DNA of 64,000 nt, from positions 2,604,001-2,668,000 of the forward strand of contig CM073201.1 in the NCBI GenBank assembly GCA_037042915.1. Reading direction: 5' to 3'. Numbering within the stretch: the first letter of the stretch is position 1; each line of letters opens with the position of its first letter. Below, piece after piece: positions 33,331-44,518 of the stretch. Both the position numbers and the translations under genes were made by a program. The notes below the pieces were generated by a model, which was given only the letters and a program-made list of their open reading frames with translations, ran no database searches and was not told the origin of the DNA. Source of the DNA: Auricularia sp. M13. Taxonomy: Eukaryota; Basidiomycota; Agaricomycetes; Auriculariales; Auriculariaceae.

Positions 33331-36106
33331 GACTCTCAGTCACTTGGGATTTATCTCAAGTGTTCCTAGAACACGTTGAGATTTATCTCCAGGTGTTCTA
33401 GGACACGGACATATGGTATGTGTCTGTGTCAAGGTGCGGCATGAAAGGAGGTATCAGAGAGCAGCACTCATCGTGCAGTCAAGATATATCAAGATTTATC
33501 TCATCAGAGCTGTACCGCAACGCAGTGCAACCCGAGACCGGCGGCAAGAGACCGGCGCTTACCATCATCAGATCGATATACCGAGTTCGCCACCGGCGCT
33601 TATCCAGCTCGGGTGCGGAGTTCCGTTTTCTCTCGCCTTCAAGTTGTCAGCGCTGCGCTCGCCGAACTCGTTAGAGCTGCCGCTCATTGCGCCCCGGACA
33701 CCAACGGCCATGTACTCATGTCCAGCGTCAAGCCCACGCTGACGTCCAGCCAATGTCAATCCCGCCGTCCAGGCAGGCAGCGATGCACCAGCACACCGGC
33801 CAGCCAGCAGTAGCCTCGGCTGAGCATTCCCCTCGATGACCCAGGCCGACGACAGCATGCTCATGGGTGGTGCCAGCTCGAGCGCGTGACTCGTGAGTGC
33901 GTTTCGTTCGGGCCGTAACCCGCGTATCGCCAGTTGACATTGCCCGCCGGCCCTGGCGAGTCACGCGACGACTCTGCGCCCTTGTGCACGTCGTAGCACA
34001 GGCGCGACAGCGCCTGTACTTCCCGCGTGTTGTGCAAGCAGCGTGGCACCAGCTCGTGCGGGCCGCTCGAGTCACTGGCTGGTGCGGCAAGCTTCCCGTC
34101 GCTCTCATTTTCTCGTCGCCGTCCCCACTCTCGACATCGACGTCGTCTGTCGAGCCCGCATCTCGCGTGACTTTAACGGCAACCGCTCGCTTTCCGTGCC
34201 GACCAGGACGCCTCTATGCTCGTTTCCTGACGCGGCGAGCACGCCAATTCAGCTCTCCGAGTAGATCATCGAGCTTATCATTTGTAACCTGCAGATTTAG
34301 TCCTTGCTGTGCAGACAATTCCTCGAGAGCAGCCTCTCCAGCTCGATCCTCCACTCTTCGAGTATATTAACTCACAGGTACGTCTTCGAATCCTCGATGT
34401 GCGACATCCTGGAGACGAACTCACGATACCACCGAGCTTCATGATCGACCCTTGCTGTGCACACCTCGTGGAGGACGTCAAGCCTGCTCGCCGCGTTGAA
34501 GATTGCACGAGATGCTCACGAACTCCTCTCGGAGAACTCGACGAGCTCTCCGTGCGACCGCCTGCCGTGGCGGCGGCTTGTACTGCTACGCGTGCGGCCG
34601 AAAGATTGGACTCTTGGGCCGCGGAATACAAATAAGGTAGGTATGCTGTATGTAGCGCGCTGACCGAATAAATGTATTTTACCCAACGTCCGCGAGTGTT
34701 GAGCTCATGAGAATGGGTCTGAGGCGGGCGAACTGAAGCAACGCACGAAGCACAACAACATCCTCGGCAAGTTCAAGCTCTCCAGTTCTTGGCAATATGC
34801 TTACTTTCATGCAAGACCTGCGTTTGATTGCATCAAGTGGTCGGCGATCTGCTGAGGCTGAGAAGTACGAAACACGGTGGAATGTGCACTTGGCTTTATT
34901 ATAAGGAAACGGGACGATTTTCTGAAGGCATTGCGGGCCTCGAGTCGCGCACCGACAACGTCCTCAATTGGTTCGCAGCAGCGCATCCGACTCGCTGGAG
35001 GCGCAGCGTGCTGGCCAGAAGCGTCCGGTCGCGACTCATCTCTCGCCATCGAACCAGTCAATTATCCGTGATACAGGATGTCTGAGCGTGCTCATGTGAA
35101 TGCGCTCCTTCTGATTCTCAAGACGTTTCAGTGGAAATGCGCTGCGAACTTGAAAACTTCGACTAAACGGTAGAGCAAACAAGGGTAAGTATGCCAAGAG
35201 CCTCTTCTATTACATTGCTAGCCTGGAGACTGATTCATTTGTCACCAGTCTGCCTACTCTCAACAATACAAGATCTACTCTATTGTTTGCCGCCGAGCTT
35301 GATGCGAAGAGCGGGAATCAGCGGGGGATTCGGCCGACTTCATTCTCCGCACGTCTCTTGCCCTCTCACCTTTCCGATATCCCGACGACACTGTGGTGCG
35401 GCCTCCATTTGGAGGTTTCCCTTTTCTCCTCTTACCCGTCGGTGACGCCTCATTTGGGGCGGCGCCATCGCGCTCCGCCATGTCATTGTCGCTCCCTATG
35501 GGCCCGCGTGCTCTATCTATCGCCGTACTCGTCAATTGCGCACATCACCGCACTATTGGTACGGCAGAAGCTGTAGACCTTTTTCCCACCGCAGGTCAGC
35601 AGTGCAGCAGTCTGGGCGATACGCAGTCCACGCGACATGCCGCCCACTGGGCGCTTGCGCAATTCGCGTCCCTTCTCATAAAAAGTGTGCGTGCCGTTCT
35701 TAAAGCGCTGCCAGCACTTGCTGATTTCCATTTCTCGCTTTTGCCACATTTCGCTTCTGCATATTTGCATTGACGGCATATATCTCGTTCGCGGATGACT
35801 GAACTCGTGGAACATGTTGGGATTTATCCCGATACCCTGCGGACGTGATTTATCCCATCTGGTTTGCACCATCTTGATCTGCATTTATCCCGATTTATCC
35901 CAATCCAATCTTCATCTTGCCTTCGCACAATCTGCAACACCTTTATCCCAACTTATCCCGTTTGCCTGTGCATGCCCTACTGACATACGGTACGCATTAT
36001 CTCATTCGGATTTATCTCAATTTGCTATATGCTACAAGGGAAGCCTCCGCTGCGCTACGGTAGTACATCAAGGCGTCGCGTGTATTGAAAAGAAACCCGT
36101 AATGAT
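33331..36106. other. Gene-poor stretch with ATTTATCCC/ATTTATCTC motif clusters
   Basis: No gene is firmly supported. ATTTATC[CT]C recurs at about 33351, 33383 and 33494 and then about eight times (some as CTTATCCC or CATTATCTC) between 35821 and 36018. At 33359-33407 GTGTTCCTAGAACAC and GTGTTCTAGGACAC form an inverted pair at the edge of the duplication. A plus-strand frame at 34309-34635 (108 codons) and minus frames at 35870-35275 (one with QKREMEISKCWQRFKNGTH, faintly HMG-box-like) are possible relics only. Confidence 0.35.
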
Positions 36107-37852
36107 CTACTGCACTTCTGGTGACTTGTCCTTTGGCAAGGACGCCTTCAAAGCCCTCAACTCCGAGTGAACGTCGCGAAGCTCGTCCTTGCTCTGTTTC
36201 TTGAGTTCTCGTAGTGATTTGCGGAACTCGGATTTGAGAGCTCTGATATCCTCGCGGATAGTCAGCATGGCCGCGCGCGTGTCCATCGGGATGCTGAGCT
36301 TCTGCGCGCGCTTGGACTTAGAGGCAGTGGTGCCGCGGACGGACTTCTTGGCCTTCGCAGTCGACCGACGACCGCGCACGGAAGGAGACTGCGAGGCGAA
36401 TACAATGCGTCAGAGCGTGGGATAGTGATCGAATAACTGACCTCTGAGGCTTCGTCTTCGGACTCCTGTTCGTCCATGTCGTCGTCCTCGTCGCTCTGGT
36501 CGGCGCGCTTGCCCTTGCGCGTCGTCAAACGCGGCGGCTGCCTCGTCGTCTGCACGCCGTCGTCCACGTCGTCGTCCACGTCATCGTTCACGTATTCGTG
36601 CTTGGCGCGCTTGCTCTTGCGCCTCGTCGTAGAACGGGGCGGCGACCTCTTCTTCGCCTTGCTCGAGGCACGCGTGCGCGGCGGCGTGGACTGTGGGCTA
36701 AAGCATCAATCCCACATCGAACTAAGAAACCGAAGTCCACGTACCTTTTTTTCAGGCAGATACTCGCTATCGTCGTCGTTTGCAAGCTCGTCCTGCTCGT
36801 CACCGTCCATGGTAGCATCCTCGTCCACCGCGGCAGCCTTCATCGAGGCCCATGCACCACCCCGCTGGTTGTCGGGTACGTCGTCCGCTTCTGCGTCGTC
36901 CTGGTCGTCGTCCGCGCCTTCGTCGTCGTCGTCGTCGTCATCGTCGTCGTCGGTACCGGCATCCGATCCAAAACAAATGCGCGTGTTACCCTGCATCCAA
37001 CACGCCAGGCAATGAGTCTGCCGCTCCCAACCGAGGCAACCGCGCGGCACGACCTTGTCGCAGGGATGGCAAGTGATGGGGCTGGGAAGCGCGTAGCATA
37101 GCTTCCCGTCGTAGTGCGAGAGACCGTTGCAATGAAACCCGTCCGGTACCTTCCGGAAGCATGAGGGCAGCTCTGTGCGCTTGTGATCAAAGGCAGTGTT
37201 GAGCGCGGAGGCGAGGCAAAGCGAGAGGTTCCAAAAGGGCGAGTCCTTGTTCAAAGGGCGAGTAGACAATCCAACGGAGATGAGGCTGCGAGTCTGCTCG
37301 CCCCAATGCCAGAGAGATCGTTTTTATATCGTCGTCGTCCACGCGAGCGAAGCCAGCGTTGAGCAATTCATAGGACAGAAAGCTGCGCATCATGGTATCG
37401 TAAAGTTTGGCGTCGTCCTCGGAGAGATGGGCGGGCGGCTGGTATGATGGCGGCAGTACTGCCAGAGCAGCAAGCACATTACAGCATATATAGCCGTCCT
37501 GGTCAATGTCAAGGTCCGGCTGACAACAAAAAAAAGTGAGAAGCGAGAAAAAGCAGAAATGCAATAATCTCACGTCCAGATTGACAGGAAACTGATGTTG
37601 ACGGCCGTGTTTAGGCCGACGGCCGACAGACGAGAGACAATCGCGATTCCTCTCCAGCAGTGCCACTTCGTCGAGAGCGTCGCAGCAAATGAAGTGCCGG
37701 GGCAGGAACTTGGAGAAACGGAAAATGAGGTTTGTATCGAACTGGTAGGCAATGACGGCCTCCCGTGCAGTCGTGGGCGTGGGCTTCGGTTTCCTGCCCC
37801 TCTTCTTCTTCGGCGGTGCGAGGTCAGGCGCTGGTGAGGTCGCTTTGGCCAT
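36107..37852 (-). CDS. AT-hook / acidic nuclear-type protein of unknown function
   Basis: A spliced gene without a recognised name. It starts at 37852 with an AT-hook-like KKKRGRKPK at residues 15-23. Exons join over introns at about 37573-37520, at 37342-37294 (needed to keep frame into TRPLNKDSPFWNLSLC), near 36745-36690 and near 36440-36390. A Cys-rich segment (CFRKVPDGFHCNGL; CHPCDKVVPRGC; HCLACWMQGN) could bind zinc. An Asp run of about ten (encoded by a GTC microsatellite near 36920-36955) and other acidic tracts follow, then basic KRAKH-type clusters, and finally a charged helical tail (REDIRALKSEFRKSLRELKK). It is likely nuclear and DNA-associated; that is inference from composition. 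Confidence 0.7.
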
Positions 37853-38199
37853 GGGGGAAAAGACGTCAAAGCAGAAAGCAGACTCTGTAAGTATTTAAGA
37901 TATGCCGTCAATTCAGTCGCACCAGCGGCACCGAGAAGGCTCGCTGGTGGATCTGCGCACGCGTGAAATCCCGCAAGGGTGGAATGTATTGCTTGCATAG
38001 GTGGCTGTGCAGCTCATGAAGGTTGGCCTTGGGCAGAATGTTCTGTTCAGAGGCTTTGCGAAACACAATGTTATCTGAGGCAAATGGCAAAAGGATTTGG
38101 ATTCCTGATACCAAGTCTTCATATCCTGAATGATTACTTCACATAAAAGCACGGGTCCGATATGTATATTCAGCCACCAAGCCACTGCGGAGGAGCTGC

Positions 38200-38316
38200 C
38201 CACCAGCTCGACACACCAGCCCAAGACGGCTGTCCGGAAGTACTCCTCGTCGCACAACGGGCAGCCTAGGAGGATCTGCGCCGTGTCGACGACTGACAGC
38301 CGCGGTTCAGCTTGCG
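38200..38316 (-). pseudogene. Farnesyl diphosphate synthase exon shard
   Basis: About 40 codons match the N-terminal part of farnesyl diphosphate synthase: KLNRG, then SVVDTAQILLG, DEEYF and TAVLGWCVEL. A one-base frame change separates KLNRG from SVVDT. After VEL the similarity stops, before the first Asp-rich motif (DDMMD) that the enzyme needs. No other part of the gene is nearby. It is a gene fragment, of the kind that Helitrons and similar elements are known to capture. Confidence 0.65.
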
Positions 38317-38595
38317 TCGTCCACCGCCGCACCGGAGGCGTGGCCCAGACTGGCTGCCGAACACGCTGGGCATCTCGGCCGCCCGCGCATCGTTGCCGGC
38401 AAGCCCGCGCCCGAGGTCGCCACCGTCGTGAATCGGCTACGCGTCGAGGATTCCGCGCGCCTTCTGCTAATTCTGCGCGATTGCTGCCAGGGGATCCTGT
38501 CTACCGCGCGCATTCAGAGGAGGCAGCGACGCCGCCGCGGGCGTGCATCATCGACATGTCGTTTCGAATGTTGCACATTGCAGGGATGCGCATCG

Positions 38596-39913
38596 TCATG
38601 GTGCGCGGAAGCCCTTGTGCGTGAAGCCGAGGTGGAGGGACGTGTAGTTGGCCTGCGCAGCGCTGGGTCCTAACATGTCGCTGAGCAGGACGCGAGCCTC
38701 GACGTGGTGTGCGCTGGAGCAAGTCCCCATCCGCCGCTCGAGCAGGCGAACCCAAAGCACCAGGAACACGCGGTAGTCGAAGGAGGAGCAGGTTGAGGAG
38801 CCCGCGTCGGTTGCGGCCTCCAAACCTGCTCTACCGCCGTTGTTCTCGCTCGGCGTCACACTCGTTCGCAGCCGGCACCGACTCCAAGCTCCGCGGTTGC
38901 TGCTGCAACGACGACCGCATGAGCTCTGGCCGCGCGCTCTTCCGCCGCCTGCGCGGCTGTTGCGCGCAGATGCCGCGCCGCCCTTGCGATTGCGCCCGCC
39001 ATGGTGTAGCCAGGGCGACGGAAGGGATTGGCGCCAGCGCCCGGTGGCCATAGGGCCGCTTGCCCGTGTGCAGCACGCCGTCGTACCAGTTCGCCATCGC
39101 GGTTGCGACTATGGCAGATGTCAGCACGAGTATGTAGTACGGACAAATGTCACGCACATAGTCTGTGCGCTCGTCCTCTGCAACATTCTGCGCATATCGT
39201 CTCCGATTCCGATTACTACGTCCAGAATCAGCATATTCTTGCGCCTGGATTCGACCTGTCACGCACCCCTGGCTCCAGCTGACAGGATTACCCTGCCTGC
39301 GCCGCGCGACCTCATGCGCCTCCTCCCGCGCTGCACGCCGCATACGCAGCTGAGGATGGTAGCGCAGCATGATGGCCCAGAGCTGTCCCGCGAGTTAGCC
39401 CAACAGTCAGTACGGTGGATTGGGATGGAGATACAGCGCACCTGACGGCGTCCATCTGGGCGCTGGGCTCGACGCCTTTGGGACGTTCAGTGTCAGCGTC
39501 TGGGATCTCGGAGAGGGAGGCGGCAGGCACACTTTAACTCGCGGCGCAAGGCTGTCTCTACCCCGTTGTCTGACCGTGTAGGACGTGGCGTATCCGGCGG
39601 GCGACGCGGTCATCAGTTGTGTATCTGCGCGTGCTTGCGTCAACATACAGACAGCGAGAAGAGCGCGCTCACTTACGAGAGAAGGATACCAACAGCGGCG
39701 GCCATGGCTAGGAGGACGAGGCCGAGCAAAGGCCCGTCATCGTCGAAGATGAGACTAAGTAGTACGCGGGGGGGCGACCATTGCATCGACAGTCGACTGC
39801 TCGGCGGTAGACTGGACGACAAAGGGAGCGCTACAGCCCGCAAGCAGCAGCAAGCAGCATGTGTTATCGTCCGCCACTGACAGCAAGTGCACGTTGACGG
39901 GCTCGAGCGTCAT
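38596..39913 (-). CDS. Possible membrane protein, structure unresolved
   Basis: A candidate gene only. It starts at an ATG at 39913 (MTLEPVNVHLLSVADDN) about 90 bases after an AT-rich TATA tract (39996-40010). Downstream minus-strand segments are protein-like in changing frames: GPLLGLVLLAMAAAVGILLS, LWAIMLRYHPQLRMRRAARE, CPYYILVLTSAIVATAMANW and FDYRVFLVLWVRLLERRMG. At least two are hydrophobic enough to cross a membrane. A GTAAGT donor follows ILLS. I could not build a complete spliced frame, so it may be decayed. Confidence 0.28.
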
Positions 39914-40066
39914 GGCGAGAGGAAGGAACGGCGGGTTATAGCCGGTGCAATTTGCATCCGTGCACCAATAACATCGACAACCTGAATTCTGCGCATGGAA
40001 ATATATATATGGATAAAAGGCGTACAGGATACAGGAGAGATCTGAGCTACATAAGCCCGACACGTA

Positions 40067-41410
40067 TCAGAAGCTACAGGAATAGATGCGCTGGGGAGCG
40101 GGATACACTGGAGCAGGCAAAGGATTGATAACAGCGTCCTTCGGCGTGGCCAGGCGCGGAGGTTCAGGCAAATTGGTCGGCGTACTTGGTGAATACCCAG
40201 GTGAGGTGGGGGAATAGTAAGGAGACGTGGGTGAGTGCGCAGAGGTACGACGAGGGGGCATGGGAGAATACTGAGGAGACGCAAACGAATAGCAATGGGA
40301 CGGAGAGGGAGAATAGACCGTCGGGGTATATGAAGAAGCCGATGTGGCTCCTTGGGCCAGCATGCGACCATCCAATTGGAGCTCGAATGCGGCCTCCAGC
40401 TCCTCTCGCAGCCTGAGAAGTTCGCGAGCATTCACTTGCGATCGCGGAGTCCCGGTCCTCGTGGAGACTGCGGCGGACTGGGGCGTCCCCGCGAGTACGG
40501 TCGTGGCGTGCGTAGTCGTGCTTTCTGTTGCGACTGCAGCAGACTGCGGTGTCCCTGCCAGTACCGCCGCGGGCTGTGGTGTCTCGACGGCATGAGCTGC
40601 TGCTTGCTCCGGGTCGGTTACTACAGAACGCATCCTGCAATCTATGTCAGTACGCAGAATAAGGCGAGAAAGGACACATGTACCATTGACAAAGGACGCC
40701 ACTTTCGACCAAAGCAGTGGACACGCGGGTAAGGCAGCGCGCGTTGCAGGGAATGCGATCCCCATCGAAACAGACGTCGTGGACATCTGCAATGAGCATG
40801 CCGTCGTCGACACCTTTCAGCACGGCGGACACGTTGGCCACCTTGTAATCTTCGAGACGCTGGAATTCGCTGATGTGACCTTCCTCGCTGTTAAGCAGGC
40901 AGCTGGCAAAAAGACGTCAGGTTTGACACATTGAACCGAAGTAAGATTTACCGGACGGTGACTGGCGGTAGACACTGTTGTCCGCCCCCAAGTATGACAC
41001 CGAAGACACCATAGGAAGGCAGAGTGACAGTGCCCTTGAAGCTGATAACTGGCGGTGGACGAGTAAAGCCGTCGGCGTCGACAGAGGCATCAGAGACAAA
41101 GACGTTCTGCGTCTTTACGAAGAACGTATTGCGTGTGAAATCCGCAGGACCAAGCACCTGAGCACGCGTGCCGTGAGGGTGGATAGTGACCAGGCGGGAT
41201 CGCGAAAGGGGACGGCAAGCACAACCGAAACTTGCGTGTCTAAATCGGCGGCAGTGAGTAAAAATTTGCACAATGTGAATTGAATGCCCACGAACAATAG
41301 AGCTCGATAGTGGAGAAATACGCGATGGCCCAAGTATCTCCCGGTCGCGTTGGTGGTGTGACGGTCGGCGATTTCAGGTCGAGGAATGCGTCGAGAAAAA
41401 GATGGGGCAT
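40067..41410 (-). CDS. Array family member A: two-beta-domain protein with Pol II CTD-like tail
   Basis: Exons 41410-41292, 41239-40952, 40902-40684 and 40634-40067 sum to 1194 nt (397 aa) in frame. Domain 1 has the family motif PHGTRAQVLG. The phase-2 intron 40951-40903 falls just before the conserved Cys (VRC). Domain 2 has YKVANVSAVLKG and IADVHDVCFDG. The tail contains near repeats of LAGTPQSAAV and then heptad-like YYSPTSPGYSPSTP and YSPSPSHCYSFASPQYSP, which resemble the RNA polymerase II large-subunit tail. The domains look OB-fold-like, but no homologue is certain. A TATA-like TTATAC lies about 45 bases before the ATG. TGACGTCA sites lie at 41653 and 41729. It looks intact. Confidence 0.72.
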
Positions 41411-41959
41411 GGTGAGCGATACGCACGGTCCAACCTTGGGTCTGCAAGACTGTTATACAGGTTGAAGATGTCAGATTGAAGTTTACATCCGATGTTCCAA
41501 ACCACCAGCCCACGACGACTCTCGCCGTAACGTCACAAACCGTAAGCCCATGAACACGATGCGGAGATGCGTAACAGCCTGGCTTGCAATCGAGAGTGTC
41601 GGGATATAATGGCAAGTGATCATCGATACCGGTCGCCACTGGCGAGCGCTGATGACGTCATCACGTCATAGATATTCCCACGTCAGGAAAAAGTATCCCG
41701 ACGTCAGGCACGAATACAAACTCATGATTGACGTCATCGCAGTCACACCGACGCAAGACCACTCGTTGAGCCATTCCGACTGGAAAGTGCGCCATGAGCG
41801 CGCAGCATGTGTTCAGGCTATCGCACATGGTTGGACATCGAGCGCGTGACCGTGAACGAGCAGGACGCGTTTCACAGCCTAGCATGATCCAACGAAGATC
41901 AGACCACGGGTTTCCCGCTGCATAGGCTTAGAGTGCGCGGAGGGGCGGCAGTAGTCGGT
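41411..41959. promoter_or_regulatory. Upstream region of member A
   Basis: Holds two exact TGACGTCA palindromes (41653-41660, 41729-41736) plus related ACGTCA half sites at about 41663 and 41695. They lie 240-330 bases before the start codon of member A. No gene is supported in the interval. Confidence 0.55.
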
Positions 41960-42935
41960 CTACACCAGCGGTATAAGCGCGCTGACGTGTCTGCCGGTGT
42001 TGTCGAGCACCTGGCGGGTTTGCATACTGCAAAAAATGTTAAGCATGGCTGTAACACCGTCAACGCAGCCAGAGCAACTCACCAACGAACTTCGCCCCCT
42101 GGTGGGCTACCGGTCCACGGGTGCCGATGGCCTGTGCCGTTTGCGGCGTGCTGGGCAGCAGAGAGTAGAGTAGGAGAAGACCGAGCGCCGACGGCCGATT
42201 GCACGCGCGGCTCTACGCGCACCAGTTCTCATGCTTCTAAAAATGGAAACAGGACAAAAAAAAATCTTCTCCTTCCCTAGCATGGGAAGGTGTCTGCTGT
42301 CTCGAAACACACGTGTCGCGATCGATAATAACGGTACAATTGCTGGGAAATTATCGAACAATGAATTACAGCTTCACCTCTGATTTCTCTCCATTCGCCT
42401 AACATCGAACACGAGCGAGCTGCGAGCCCATCTCATCGGTATCGCGGTCAAATCCACCTCATCGCCTGTCTTCAAGCCCAGCTTCGAACAACATGTCTCC
42501 CTGGAGGCTCTAAACGTTATCAATCGGTTTCACAGTACGAACTGCACCAGCGCACGAAATAATCGATCTATGCCGTCGACCAAGTAAGGATGAACGCGTA
42601 ACTACAGCATATCTCCACAGACTCTTGGTATCCGCCGCATATCCGATCATTTTGCCGCGGGCGGTGAACCACAGAAAACCGCGCTGTCGGGGACCATGCC
42701 ACACGCGTAAAATCTGGCAGGAGATTACGACTACGCGTCTGTCTTGGTCGATGTGCGCTGGACCCAGTACGAAAGCTATTCCACCTTCTTCGGCAGTCAA
42801 ATCTCGCCGCGGTGCGTAGACCTCGCACGTGATCCCGTATGGAGACCGCGTTTCGCACCGCGAGTGATAACGAGCGCAGCCGCCGATGAGAGTCAAATTC
42901 ATAAGCTCAAGAACGCCATAGACATATAGAGGCAT
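41960..42935 (-). CDS. Array family member J
   Basis: Starts at 42935 (MPLYVYGVLELM), resembling the N-terminus of member I (MSLAFNGVLALM). Domain 1 is TAEEGGIAFVLG with QDRRVVVISCQI. Domain 2, read in another frame after a presumed intron near 42570-42530, is LGLKTGDEVDLTA and SSLVFDVRRMER. A Ser/Ala-rich tail spliced over GTGAGT..TTTGCAG (near 42090-42030) ends TRQVLDNTGRHVSALIPLV at 41960. Two splice joins are not resolved, so the model is approximate. A TGACGTCA palindrome lies 118 bases before the ATG (43053). Confidence 0.45.
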
Positions 42936-43115
42936 TTGGGGCGAGATAGGAGGGAATTGTATGAGAGATCGTATGAGAGAAGGGCGTATCACTTTCTGAT
43001 CATATGTACTCCGTGGTGAGTTGCTTGTGAGGCGGCAGCAAGCCCGCAACAATGACGTCACGCGCCAGAGAGCACGTGATAGATTAGCGTGCCGTCATCA
43101 TCTCGTTACTCAGGT

Positions 43116-44173
43116 CTACATCGCAATGTAAGGAAGCGGTCGATTATCATGACGTAGTAGAAAACATTGGGATACTGCAGCGTGTTTTGTGTGAACGGCC
43201 ACGGGTCGGGCGTCATCGCTCGGTATTAGCGGCGGCGGCGACGAATGCGGGTTTGGAGGACGCAATCGACGACTCGCTCGCAGTCGTCTTCCTGGAAGCA
43301 ATGAATCAGTGTCTTGAGCGGTCTTCAGCAGTAACCAACCTGCGGCTGAATCATGACATTTGCCAACCTGAATCATCACGTCAGTAAGTGCACGATTTCC
43401 TGGAATATCACAGTACCATCGGCATGCAGCAGCGGACACGTTCTGTAGCGGACCCAGACGAGTCAAGCTTACAGCGGTGCAAGGTGGACCTTCGGCAAAA
43501 TCGACGTCGTGTACCATGACTTCGAGCCGGTCCGCGAAACTGGTAAGAACACCGGAGACCACAACGCGCGTGCCCTCTGCCACGTCGCCGAGTCCGGTCA
43601 AATGCTCAGTCGTCCTGTCGAATGTGCATCTGATGCATGGTATAAGCCTATAGCGCGAGGTACTCGGTAGGAAGATACCAACCGAATGATCACGGGCTCG
43701 CTGTGCGGTTCGCGCTCGCGCCCGAGGATTATATCCACAACGCTGGTCGTGGCGGACTCGCGAGCCAGATCTTCAGAAGCAATCCAACCCGGGAACATGA
43801 GAATGGGACCTGGCTCGTCCGAATCGGCAGGCTGCTCAGGCTCCGGTGTGTCGTGGCAATCGACAACGAAAATCGAGGAGCAATTCACGAAAAAAGTTTT
43901 GCAAACAATTTCGAGCCGGCCAATGACCTGAGCGCGAGTCCCGCGGGGATGTAACACGGTTGTGGAAGGTTCATAGACACGCTGCGCGACGCAGACGGTG
44001 AGATTGGATCCTGCCGTGGATCAGCTGGGGAATCGAAGTCCAACGACAAAACATGTACCACTACGTTCGACGGTAGCAACGTATGCGTATAGATAAGGAT
44101 CCCCAGACGCCCTGGGCTGTAGGACCCGGGGACAGGTGAGAGTGAGAACAGAGTCAAAAGTTGTCATCTGCAT
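43116..44173 (-). CDS. Array family member B
   Basis: Starts at 44173 (MQMTTFDSVLTL). A phase-1 intron of 54 nt leads to SNLTVCVAQRVYEPS and the domain 1 motif PRGTRAQVIG with KTFFVNCSSIFVVD. The conserved phase-2 intron (about 43690-43640) precedes RCTFDR. Domain 2 reads EGTRVVVSGVLTSFADR, then VMVHDVDFAEGPPCTA. The C-terminal exon join after AAACRW is not certain; a Ser/Pro-rich end follows. No stop interrupts the two domains. It is closest in motif wording to members A and D. Confidence 0.62.
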
Positions 44174-44518
44174 GGGGAGCAGGAGGGGTTGCAGCAGTTG
44201 TAACCACGCAGGCGGGCCCTTTATTCGATTTCCGTGCAAAATTTCCAGTATACACGCAGGAAGATTACTTTGCGTCAACGATCCTACTACGTCATTCACA
44301 TACGCCGTGCTTTCCACGCGTCCTAGATTCACATGAGTGGCGGGAATGCAAAAGACGGCTTTGCATTAGATCACAGATCGAGAACAGATACAGACGACTC
44401 GTTAGAATACAGCAGAGTCATTGGGATTTCGAACTGCTCAGAGCGCGGGCGGGCAAGGGTTCAATGAGAGCATAACACGGGGGGGACGCTGTGTCAAGAG
44501 ATCCGTCTTCACCCACAG

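Noticed and set aside
33897-34370. 158-codon plus-strand frame in the gene-poor stretch
   Set aside because: Composition is Arg/Ser-biased in the way of random frames, with no intron logic, domain or promoter.
36900-36960. GTC/GAC microsatellite as a regulatory repeat
   Set aside because: It lies in a coding exon and encodes the acidic Asp run of the AT-hook protein.
41239-41410. Apparent frameshift in array member A
   Set aside because: Choosing the donor GTGGGC at 41291 instead of GTTCGT two bases away puts both exons in one frame; the gene is intact.
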